Shown here one piece after another: positions 1 through 5,288 of a stretch of DNA of 5,288 nucleotides. Every line of letters starts with the position of its first letter. Within the stretch, counting starts at the first letter, position 1. This stretch comes from Thermodesulfobacteriota bacterium (GTDB lineage Bacteria > Desulfobacterota > Syntrophobacteria > BM002), in assembly GCA_947259475.1 (NCBI GenBank), contig CAMYLW010000248.1, positions 1 through 5,288 of the forward strand, in the 5' to 3' direction. The notes under the pieces are model-generated. The model searched no databases and was not told the origin of the DNA. It saw only the letters and a list, made by a program, of their open reading frames with translations. The translations under genes were made by a program, and so were the position numbers.

Positions 1-192
1 TAGAAAGTATGGATAGTACATAACAAATGCCTAAAATCTGAAATCAAAGAATCCAGGAGTCAGGAGTCAGAATCCAGTAGCCAAAATTAATAATTTTGCT
101 TCTACCTATTACAATAAATGACAGCGAAGCGTAATGACCTAATGAAGCCGCAGGCATGTGACTAATGTCCTGCTCCATGCCTTCTTAAATCC
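1..192. other. Non-coding tail downstream of the respiratory operon
   Basis: No open reading frame with recognisable protein content is seen on either strand. The stretch is AT-rich and holds 7-bp periodic repeats at 32-77, a perfect AT-rich palindrome at 82-98 (8-bp arms around one base), and a 7-bp inverted repeat at 152-158/176-182 with a 17-base loop. None of these has the GC-rich stem plus T-run of an intrinsic terminator on the minus strand, so the way the operon ends is not visible. The 10-mer TGCCTAAAAT at 28-37 also occurs at 4231-4240, just upstream of the operon. Confidence 0.6.
32..77. repeat. Heptameric intergenic repeat array (left flank)
   Basis: Short units recur with a 7-bp period. 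TAAAATC (32-38) and TGAAATC (39-45) are followed, after a slightly irregular unit, by AATCCAG (50-56), GAGTCAG (57-63), GAGTCAG (64-70) and AATCCAG (71-77). Most units end in CAG or ATC. The same design appears on the other side of the operon at 4255-4321 and at the end of the last gene (186-206). This looks like a degenerate dispersed intergenic repeat family. I infer the family from the sequence alone and know no function for it. Confidence 0.6.
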
Positions 193-206
193 TCAATCCG
201 CAATCT
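186..206. repeat. Three 7-bp repeat units overlapping the ccoO stop codon
   Basis: TAAATCC (186-192), TCAATCC (193-199) and GCAATCT (200-206) follow each other without a gap and fit the pattern NNAATCY. The stop codon of the CcoO-fusion gene (193-195) and its last three codons lie inside the array, so the repeat appears to supply the extreme C-terminus of the protein. The array resembles the units at 32-45 and 4255-4275. Confidence 0.5.
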
Positions 207-1173
207 TCCCAGTGCCTAGTTCTGCTTCCTGCCCGCTGTCCTCCGGTTCCCACGAGGCGTCGATCCCTCGAGGTTCCTTGTTGGCGTCGCTCTGGTTGAT
301 AAAATAAACAGCCACGTAATCGCCAACTTCCCAGATCTTTTGCGATTCAAGTTCTCTTTTGAAATATGGCATGGCTGTGCCGGTGATTCCGTTCATCAGC
401 TGGTAATAAATAATACCGCCGGATATCTCTCTGCCCTTTAAAATGGTGAAATTGAGTGGCGGCGGATAGATATATGGCTGAGCCGGACCCATGCCGTCAC
501 CCACTGGACCATGGCAACCGATGCAGAATTGTTGATAGATCATGTGGCCCCTTTCCAGCCCCGCCGGCGTGGTAGGGTAGGGATTGGGTATATTGCGCCA
601 GCCTTCCGGTACAATCTCGGCAAGCCATTTGACGTTGGCATCGGGTCCGGCCTCGTAAGCCTTGATGGCCTCCTCTTTCCAGTAGCGCTGCCGTGCCATC
701 CGCACATCAGCCTGTTTCATCCCGAGACTCTGGATGTATTGAGTAAGGGTGTTGAGCCTCTCCAAGCCAAGCCACCTAAAGGGAGGCATGATGGAATTAG
801 GTCGAGTGTAGCGCGGGTTGACAAAGTGGGCAATATGCCAGTCATCAGGGTGCTCGCCTCCCTCCTGGGAGAGATCCACCCCGGTTCGCTGCGAGCCCAG
901 AAGAATAGGCCTGTCACCCACATAGTCTCCTTCTTGAGCAATTCGTTCCGCCCCGTGGCCCCAGTCGATTGCCCGGATGGACTGACTGTGGCAATAGACG
1001 CAGCCGTTTCGTAAATAGATGTCCCTGCCGGCAGCTTCCACCGAAGATCGAGGGCGGTAGATCTCTGAGGGGGTCATGTCTCGGTTGGCATAGGGCCAGC
1101 AGACCATGACAAAGACCACAGCGGCAAGGATCGCCAAGCTACCTACCACCACTACCTTCGGAGTCATCCTCAT
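193..1173 (-). CDS. ccoO: cbb3-type oxidase subunit II (CcoO) fused to a C-terminal cytochrome c domain
   Basis: Membrane-anchored diheme cytochrome that should pass electrons to the CcoN subunit of a cbb3-type oxygen reductase. Residues 7-25 form the single N-terminal membrane anchor. The CcoO domain follows, with heme motif CVYCH (C58, C61, H62), the family segments GDYVGDRP and LLGSQRTG (about 82-98), the DDWHIAHFVNPR stretch (110-121), and SIMPPF with likely axial ligand M129. A linker leads to a second cytochrome c domain from about residue 203, with CIGCH (C217, C220, H221) and likely ligand M268 in TAMPYF. CcoO proteins are normally about 200 residues; this one has 326, so the extra domain replaces part of CcoP. 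The ATG overlaps the ccoN stop (ATGA, 1170-1173), and GGAG lies 7 nt upstream. No separate ccoP or ccoQ follows before the window ends. Confidence 0.93.
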   Translation of the reverse strand: MRMTPKVVVVGSLAILAAVVFVMVCWPYANRDMTPSEIYRPRSSVEAAGRDIYLRNGCVYCHSQSIRAIDWGHGAERIAQEGDYVGDRPILLGSQRTGVDLSQEGGEHPDDWHIAHFVNPRYTRPNSIMPPFRWLGLERLNTLTQYIQSLGMKQADVRMARQRYWKEEAIKAYEAGPDANVKWLAEIVPEGWRNIPNPYPTTPAGLERGHMIYQQFCIGCHGPVGDGMGPAQPYIYPPPLNFTILKGREISGGIIYYQLMNGITGTAMPYFKRELESQKIWEVGDYVAVYFINQSDANKEPRGIDASWEPEDSGQEAELGTGKIAD

Positions 1174-1466
1174 TTTGATACTCCGGGATTGAAGAATAGT
1201 GTTCTCACTATATTATAAAGACCCAAGTAAGCGCCGATTGCAACCAGGAGTCCGGTTGAGGCCCTGGCCACATAATAGATATGGACTTCCGGCAATACGC
1301 GATACAAGGCCTCACCGTTAAGCCAGGCGTTACCCTGAATCAGACCGGCGATTGTGAGCCCTATAGTAAAGCCGACAACACCTATGAGAACGAACCAGTA
1401 TTGCAGGTCCGCCAAGAACCTACTGTAGAGCGGTTTGCCTGTTATTTTGGGCAGGATGTAGTACAG
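1170..1466 (-). pseudogene. ccoN: Broken ccoN, C-terminal fragment (cbb3 oxidase subunit I)
   Basis: Ninety-eight codons from 1466 to the TGA at 1170-1172 encode the last part of a cbb3 catalytic subunit. The fragment begins with LYYILPKITGKPLYS, a segment normally found after the heme-ligand helix of CcoN, and continues with two further membrane helices and a cytosolic tail. It is out of frame with the upstream part of the gene. The open frame can be extended to 1511, but the only start available there is a TTG, and the extra 15 residues have no family resemblance, being the N-terminal fragment's DNA read out of frame. I see no ribosome binding site that would make it a separate gene. With the upstream fragment (1468-2457) it gives 428 residues of a protein usually about 455-480 long. 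Confidence 0.85.
1181..1184 (-). promoter_or_regulatory. Ribosome binding site for the ccoO fusion gene
   Basis: On the minus strand GGAG is followed by a 7-nt spacer and the ATG at 1173. This supports 1173 as the start over the second in-frame ATG two codons later. The site lies inside the end of the ccoN reading frame, as expected for coupled genes. Confidence 0.6.
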
Positions 1467-2457
1467 GCTGCACCTGGGGCAGGGCCATGATGGAGCCCTG
1501 GATGTTGACAAAGAAGTACATGATGGTGCCGGTAAAAATGAATTTGCCGGCGATGTCGGCGTAGATTACACCCAGTTTACCCTTCACCGTGTACCAGATG
1601 TTTATGAGGAAAATCATTACCGGTATAACCATGGCTACGCTGTCCACAATGGCAATTACCTTGAGCCAGGTGGGAACCGGAACTTGCAGGAGATGATGGG
1701 TCCCGATGTGGGTGTAGACCACCAGCAGGGACCAGAAGCCTATCAACGAGAGGGTATGACTGTACAGGGGGCTGCGGCAGACCAGGGGTAAGACGTAGTA
1801 GGCCACAGCCAATCCCAGTGGCGTCAGCAAAAGGCCGAAGACGTTGTGACCATAAAACCAGAGAATGATTGCATCCGGGATGCCGAGTAGGGCACCAGTG
1901 TCCGGCCGCCAGATTACGTTGCCGATGCAATACGTTGTGGCTGTGAGAAGGACGGCGGCACAGGCATACCAGATAGAAACATAGAGAATGGGTTCTTTTC
2001 TCTGCCTTACGGTCATAAGCAGGTTGAAGACCACCAGGCCAAAGGAGATACCCACCAGAATGTCCACCGGCCAGGCCAACTCGGCATACTCTCTCCCCTG
2101 GGTGTAGCCGAGGGCGATTCCGACAACGCCGGCGAAGACAAAGATATTCCAGAGCACACACGAGACAACACCGAGTTTTTCACTGTAGAGCTCAGTTTTC
2201 AGCAGTCTGGGAAGAAAGTAAAAGGCCGCTGCAATAAGCCCGGGAGTGACAAAACCGAAGAGATTTATGTTCACGTGGATGGGACGAATTCTGCCGAAGT
2301 GGATCCACTCGATATTGGCCATGAAATCAGGAGCAATGAGGTATCCTGCCCCGATCATTCCCGCTGAGGTAGCCATAGTAAACCAAAGTGCGGAGGTGAG
2401 ACAGTAGGCTCGAGCCGTCTTATAGGTTTTAGGCTTTTCTTGGCTGGTTGAGGACAT
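1420..2457 (-). pseudogene. ccoN: Broken ccoN, N-terminal fragment (cbb3-type cytochrome c oxidase subunit I)
   Basis: Encodes the heme-copper core of a cbb3-type oxygen reductase, a polytopic inner-membrane protein. In 330 recognisable residues it carries H61 (low-spin heme b ligand, in RPIHVNINLFGF), H204 (CuB ligand, in FYGHNVFG), Y248 six residues before H254-H255 (cross-linked Tyr and the two other CuB ligands, in YTHIGTHH). The Tyr at that place marks a cbb3 oxygen reductase rather than a nitric oxide reductase. After Q330 the frame runs into 15 unrelated residues and stops at 1420. The expected next segment, with the G-H-x-H ligands of heme b3 and heme b, is absent; the family sequence resumes at 1466 in another frame. 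The start at 2457 is preferred because AGGAG lies 10 nt upstream; a longer frame to 2607 only covers the preceding cytochrome gene. As written the product cannot bind its hemes fully. Confidence 0.88.
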
Positions 2458-2467
2458 CAAAAAATTT

Positions 2468-2472
2468 CTCCT
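2468..2472 (-). promoter_or_regulatory. Ribosome binding site for ccoN
   Basis: AGGAG on the minus strand, 10 nt before the ATG at 2457 and overlapping the stop codon of the upstream cytochrome gene (2471-2473). It decides the ccoN start against an in-frame extension up to 2607, which would run through the cytochrome gene and add 50 residues with no membrane or oxidase character. Confidence 0.6.
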
Positions 2473-3022
2473 AACTGTGACATGCGAGCCAGCAGTCAAG
2501 GTTGGCTTTCTTTTCCCGGTGGCAATCAACGCAGAATCCCATCTTGAAGCGATGACTCTGGAGCCTGTGCATGGTTTCCACCGCGCCGTGGCACTCCTGA
2601 CAGGCAATCTCCTTCCTTATGTGGCGCTGATGATTGAATAGTACATGCTCGGGAAGGTAGTACACCCCTTGCCATGGAGTAGGCGTCTTGGTGTTGAAAT
2701 ACCGATGCTCTTCTTGAATCCAGGGATGGTTGGCAATGATGTACTTGTGACAGTGCAAGCACTTTTCCTCCGGTGGCAGCCCCGGGAAATTCGAGTAGAC
2801 CACATAGGGGTGACAGTAAAGGCACTGGATCTGTTTCACTCCAGAGTGCAACTGGTGGCTGAAAGGTATGGGTTGTTCCGGGCCTATATTCGTCGCAAAA
2901 ACATAGAAGAAATAGAGAAAGAGGACGATCGCAAGGACAGAAAAGAAGGTGAGGAGCAGGGGAGCCCTGTTGCGTCTGAGCGCTAGCAAGAAGCCATCAT
3001 TTGAATTGAGCTGATCTGTCAT
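2471..3022 (-). CDS. actA: ActA-like membrane-anchored pentaheme cytochrome c
   Basis: Periplasmic multiheme electron carrier of the type found in alternative complex III (quinol:cytochrome c oxidoreductase). Residues 21-43 form one membrane anchor. PFSHQLHSG (53-61) supplies distal histidines, followed by CLYCH (67-71), CLHCH (88-92), a second histidine cluster FNHQRH (129-134), CQECH (141-145), CVDCH (164-168) and, two residues from the end, CWLACH (177-182). The order of histidine clusters and heme motifs matches the ActA pentaheme subunit. The fifth site has three residues between the cysteines (CX3CH) instead of two. The gene starts in a TAATG overlap with the actF-like stop, so translation is probably coupled; only a weak GGACGG-type site precedes it. 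Its place between the ActF-like protein and the oxidase suggests it relays electrons from quinol to the CcoO hemes. Confidence 0.88.
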   Translation of the reverse strand: MTDQLNSNDGFLLALRRNRAPLLLTFFSVLAIVLFLYFFYVFATNIGPEQPIPFSHQLHSGVKQIQCLYCHPYVVYSNFPGLPPEEKCLHCHKYIIANHPWIQEEHRYFNTKTPTPWQGVYYLPEHVLFNHQRHIRKEIACQECHGAVETMHRLQSHRFKMGFCVDCHREKKANLDCWLACHS

Positions 3023-4221
3023 TATCCCGTCCGTCCTGGAGTAAACTCAGGAAACAAGCGCAAGAAAGAAGCGACGGCGAAGGCCATGAGTCCCAGAAAG
3101 CCCAAAAAGATCAATACCTCTGCTGGGCCCAGGGGCAGTGAAGAAACATGGTGATTCCAGGCGGGGCCCAAAAGAAGTAGGTGCTCCAGCCAGAGGCCAA
3201 CAATGACCACGGAGCAAAGAATGATCATGGGGATCGGTTTTGACTTTACCTTCCGGTTCAACAGAATGAAGAAAGGAATCACGAAACAGACAAGAAAAAC
3301 ACCCCATGCTAATCTATTCCAGGGAGCGAGCATGACCCGCTGGATAACGTAGATAGCCTCTTCGGAAATGTTGCCGTACCAGATGACCACCAGTTGTACA
3401 TAGAAAAAGTCTGCCCACACCAGACAGAAGCCGAACAGGAGCTTGCCGAGATCATGGAAATGGGCAGAGGTCAGGCTCGATTCTCCATCTCTGCCAACAT
3501 AGAAGATGGCGGAGAGAATCATCAAGGCAGCGAGCCCCAGATAAAAAGCCTTGGCGAAGGCATAGGCCCCGAAAAGAGTTGAAAACCAGTGGGGCTCCAT
3601 GCTCATAACCAGATCGAAGGCGATAAGGGTAAGGACAAGAGCGTAGGCCAAGATATAGAGCACACTCAATACCGTCATTTTCTTCTTATAGCCCGCGACC
3701 TCCTCTACACTGCCTGTCTTGCCTCGAAGGAGAAAACTCCTCAGTGGCCCCCCCTGCTGTTCCGGATCCAACTTGAGGCGCAAGGCATAGTACAGATACG
3801 CTAGCCCTATTCCGTACAGGAGCAAGAGACCAATAAGGTCTCTGGAAAAAAGGAAGGGTATATTGAGCCATAACTCTTTGCCATGTTCGTGGTGCAACCA
3901 GGGGAAGAGATAGTCCCTGCCGATAAACAGCAGGATAAAAAGAATAAATGACAGAGGGAAAAAAGCGGCAAAGGATTCAGCCAGACTCTGCATGGACTGG
4001 CTCCACCTGGCCCCAACAAGATGCATCACCATGGAAAACAACAGCCCTCCTTGGGCAATAGCGGACCAAAGGAGGAAATTGAGGTGATAGGCTTGCCAAC
4101 CCCGCTCTGGGTGCTCACCTCCAAGTTGGACAATAAAGGTGCCGAACCCCACCAGTATAAGCACAGCAAATAAAGACAAAATGAGTTTTGAAGGTGCTCT
4201 CTTATTCATGGATGTGCTCAT
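3022..4221 (-). CDS. actF: ActF-like integral membrane subunit of alternative complex III (NrfD/PsrC-like)
   Basis: Polytopic inner-membrane protein with about ten helices, roughly at residues 11-32, 46-68, 84-101, 125-146, 183-205, 215-241, 258-281, 301-321, 331-351 and 366-389. Marker segments of ActF are present: LNFLLWSAIAQGG (48-60), SMEPHWFSTLFGAY (207-220), HDLGKLLFGF (256-265) and IWYGNISEE (280-288). The last two distinguish ActF from ActC, which has a different segment there. In known complexes ActF packs with ActC in the membrane and carries no cofactor; a role in quinol or proton handling is often proposed. Here it is the first gene of the operon, with no actB, actC, actD or actE beside it. 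The start at 4221 lacks a clear ribosome binding site; an ATG four codons later (4209) is an alternative. Family assignment is firm, exact role is inferred. Confidence 0.88.
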   Translation of the reverse strand: MSTSMNKRAPSKLILSLFAVLILVGFGTFIVQLGGEHPERGWQAYHLNFLLWSAIAQGGLLFSMVMHLVGARWSQSMQSLAESFAAFFPLSFILFILLFIGRDYLFPWLHHEHGKELWLNIPFLFSRDLIGLLLLYGIGLAYLYYALRLKLDPEQQGGPLRSFLLRGKTGSVEEVAGYKKKMTVLSVLYILAYALVLTLIAFDLVMSMEPHWFSTLFGAYAFAKAFYLGLAALMILSAIFYVGRDGESSLTSAHFHDLGKLLFGFCLVWADFFYVQLVVIWYGNISEEAIYVIQRVMLAPWNRLAWGVFLVCFVIPFFILLNRKVKSKPIPMIILCSVVIVGLWLEHLLLLGPAWNHHVSSLPLGPAEVLIFLGFLGLMAFAVASFLRLFPEFTPGRTG

Positions 4222-4254
4222 GGTTAGAAGTGCCTAAAATGTCTAAAGTGAGAT

Positions 4255-4275
4255 GAAATCTAAAATCCCAAATCT
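4255..4275. repeat. Three 7-bp repeat units of the AAATC type
   Basis: GAAATCT (4255-4261), AAAATCC (4262-4268) and CAAATCT (4269-4275) follow each other without a gap. They match the AAATC-containing units at 32-45 and 186-206 in length and composition, which places the same repeat type on both sides of the operon. Confidence 0.55.
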
Positions 4276-4292
4276 CAAGCACCAGATTTTAG
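4260..4292. repeat. AT-rich inverted repeat between the hydrolase gene and the operon
   Basis: CTAAAATC (4260-4267) and GATTTTAG (4285-4292) are perfect 8-bp inverted arms around 17 bases. It could form a weak hairpin downstream of the glycoside hydrolase gene. The stem is AT-rich and no T-run follows on the minus strand, so it is not a convincing terminator. Confidence 0.35.
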
Positions 4293-4293
4293 G

Positions 4294-4321
4294 GTTTCAG
4301 GTGTCGGGTGTCAGGTGTCAG
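4294..4321. repeat. Heptameric repeat array (right flank), four GTGTCAG-type units
   Basis: GTTTCAG (4294-4300), GTGTCGG (4301-4307), GTGTCAG (4308-4314) and GTGTCAG (4315-4321) form a gap-free array of four 7-bp units. It mirrors the four-unit array at 50-77, whose core unit is GAGTCAG, in the same orientation. Two such arrays flanking one operon suggest a dispersed family, not a chance microsatellite. Confidence 0.65.
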
Positions 4322-4351
4322 GAAAAAGAAACATAGAAGCTGAAACCTTCC

Positions 4352-5288
4352 TTATTCTTCCTCAACCTTGAGGAAATGGAAACCCCATCCTTCAAGGCCG
4401 ACATAGAGGCCCGGATCGCTCATTTCGTCACCTGTTCTGTCGTATACGTCCCCACTAAAAACGTCTGTCAAGCGCCATGCCCGCCCGACCAGGTCATCCC
4501 AGGGTGGGCGGATGCGTGCCTGGGCGCTAAGGTCTGAAGAATTCACCACGATCAGTCGTCTTTCGTCGCCTTTGCGCCAGCACCACGCGACCAGATTGGT
4601 GTAGCTAGCATTGTCCGGCCAGCCAGTCAGCTCACACAGCCGCCACTCGCCATCCCGGAAAACCGGCGCCTTGATTGCTTCCAACAGGGTCCGGTAAAAA
4701 GTTTGAATATCCTGAGTTCCCTGTTCTATGGGGCGGCGACCCAATTGCACCGGCAGCTTGACCTGCATCCCTTCTAATTGTCCCTGGTGGAATAGCTTTG
4801 CTCCCGGCAGTGTGGCCATTGTTACCGCGGCCGCGCGTAAACGTTGCGGCCCAAAGATACTAGCAGCACGAGGTTCATCGTGGTTCTCGATGAAACGGAC
4901 CAGCTTCTCCTGGTAATTCAGATCGGCTCGCAGGTGTTGCCGGATGGTCTCGGCCGTCTCGTGCACCAGGCAGTCGTAGAGTCGCTTGTCGTAGCAGTAG
5001 TCGAATCCCTGTTGCTGCAGTTCCCACTCCATGTCCCAGTAGGCCTCGGCCATAAACAGGAAGCCGTGGTGCTTCTCACCAACGGCTTTTATCGCCTGCC
5101 ACCAGAATTCAGTCGCAGCCCGTTCTCCAGCCCGCTGCCCCCAGGTTTGCTCAAAAACACGGTCGATGAGCAGCATGGCCATGTCGCAGCGCACGCCGTC
5201 GCATTGCTCGGTGATCGAACCTAAAGTGTCAATGGCAGCCTGGCGCAGCCGCGGGGAATAAGCGCTCAGTTGCACTGTGTCCGTCCAC
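4352..5288 (-). CDS. Alpha-amylase-family glycoside hydrolase (GH13), C-terminal part, cut by the window edge
   Basis: Enzyme that hydrolyses or transfers alpha-glucosidic bonds; substrate not determinable. Only the last 312 or so residues are inside the window. Counting from the GTG codon at 5275 as residue 1, the GH13 signatures are CDGVRCDMAM with nucleophile D31, FLFMAEAYWDME with acid/base E77, and FIENHDEPRA with transition-state stabiliser D133. All three catalytic acids are therefore intact. HQGQLEG and VQLGRRP (163-182) follow at the end of the barrel, then a C-terminal beta domain from about residue 225. The frame stays open beyond 5275 to the window edge (upstream codons read W-T-D-T), so the GTG is an internal valine and the real start lies outside. 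No functional tie to the respiratory operon is evident; the genes are separated by 130 bp of repeat-containing sequence. Confidence 0.88.
   Translation of the reverse strand, partial: WTDTVQLSAYSPRLRQAAIDTLGSITEQCDGVRCDMAMLLIDRVFEQTWGQRAGERAATEFWWQAIKAVGEKHHGFLFMAEAYWDMEWELQQQGFDYCYDKRLYDCLVHETAETIRQHLRADLNYQEKLVRFIENHDEPRAASIFGPQRLRAAAVTMATLPGAKLFHQGQLEGMQVKLPVQLGRRPIEQGTQDIQTFYRTLLEAIKAPVFRDGEWRLCELTGWPDNASYTNLVAWCWRKGDERRLIVVNSSDLSAQARIRPPWDDLVGRAWRLTDVFSGDVYDRTGDEMSDPGLYVGLEGWGFHFLKVEEE

Larger units (their letters stand above)
4222..4351 (-). promoter_or_regulatory. Upstream region of the respiratory operon
   Basis: This 130-bp gap separates the end of the glycoside hydrolase gene from the first respiratory gene, so the operon promoter should lie here. 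On the minus strand TTGAGA (4274-4279) could be a -35 element, but no good -10 sequence stands 16-18 nt after it. I therefore name no specific promoter. Much of the gap is taken up by 7-bp repeats (4255-4275 and 4294-4321) and an inverted repeat (4260-4292). No regulator site of the FNR type (TTGAT-N4-ATCAA) is seen. Confidence 0.35.

Noticed and set aside
32..77. CRISPR array
   Set aside because: Units are 7 bp and contiguous; there are no spacers of 25-40 bp and no cas genes.
82..98. Palindrome CAAAATTA-A-TAATTTTG as operator or terminator
   Set aside because: It is perfect but AT-only apart from the end pair, lies in AT-rich sequence downstream of the operon, and a one-base loop cannot form a hairpin; no regulator consensus recognised.
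152..182. Inverted repeat AGGCATG/CATGCCT as operon terminator
   Set aside because: Seven-bp stem with a 17-base loop and no T-run on the minus strand.
511..1014. 167-codon open frame on the plus strand
   Set aside because: It lies wholly inside the CcoO-fusion gene on the opposite strand, whose heme motifs and family segments are unmistakable; the plus-strand product shows no domain.
1467..1511. TTG at 1511 as start of an independent small membrane protein
   Set aside because: The first 15 residues are out-of-frame reading of the ccoN N-terminal part, and the rest is clearly the C-terminal end of CcoN.
1420..2457. Nitric oxide reductase (NorB) instead of CcoN
   Set aside because: Y248 six residues before the CuB histidine pair is the cross-linked tyrosine of cbb3 oxygen reductases, and the downstream gene is a CcoO type, not NorC.
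2458..2607. 50-residue N-terminal extension of CcoN
   Set aside because: It covers the cytochrome gene in another frame, has no membrane or oxidase character, and AGGAG stands at the correct distance from the ATG at 2457.
3022..4221. ActC or NrfD proper instead of ActF
   Set aside because: The HDLGKLLF and IWYGNISEE segments are those of ActF; the ActC-specific segment in the equivalent helix is absent.
5273..5275. GTG as the start of the glycoside hydrolase
   Set aside because: The frame is open upstream to the window edge and the upstream residues continue the family sequence; the protein would also lack the first part of the catalytic barrel.

Overview
The window reads almost entirely on the minus strand. 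It holds a compact four-gene respiratory operon, preceded (at higher coordinates) by the 3' part of an unrelated glycoside hydrolase gene. The organism is most likely an environmental Gram-negative bacterium with multiheme cytochromes. A Desulfobacterota (former Deltaproteobacteria) member is my best guess, from the cytochrome style and the heptameric intergenic repeats. Nothing in the window proves the taxon.

Layout from right to left, in the direction of transcription: (1) 5288-4352, C-terminal part of a GH13 alpha-amylase-family enzyme, cut by the window edge, with all three catalytic acids visible. (2) 4351-4222, a 130-bp gap with 7-bp repeat arrays and an AT-rich inverted repeat; the operon promoter should lie here but none is convincing. 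(3) 4221-3022, a ten-helix membrane protein of the ActF type (alternative complex III). (4) 3022-2471, a membrane-anchored pentaheme cytochrome of the ActA type, whose last heme motif is the unusual CX3CH. (5) 2457-1170, the catalytic subunit of a cbb3-type oxidase (CcoN), broken by an internal deletion plus frameshift. (6) 1173-193, a CcoO subunit with a second cytochrome c domain fused to its C-terminus. (7) 192-1, a non-coding tail with more 7-bp repeats.

The four respiratory genes overlap or sit within 13 nt of each other (TAATG, 13-nt gap, ATGA) and so form one transcription unit. The likely intended electron path is quinol, then ActF/ActA, then the two CcoO-fusion hemes, then the CcoN binuclear centre and O2. 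That would be a minimal quinol oxidase chain in which an ActA/ActF pair stands in for the bc1 complex, with no ActB iron-sulfur, ActC, ActD or ActE gene in the operon.

The main surprise is in ccoN. The segment that should carry the conserved G-H-x-H histidines (ligands of heme b3 and heme b) is missing, and the frame changes exactly there. As given, the sequence encodes a non-functional oxidase subunit. The cause is either a real recent deletion or a sequence or assembly error.
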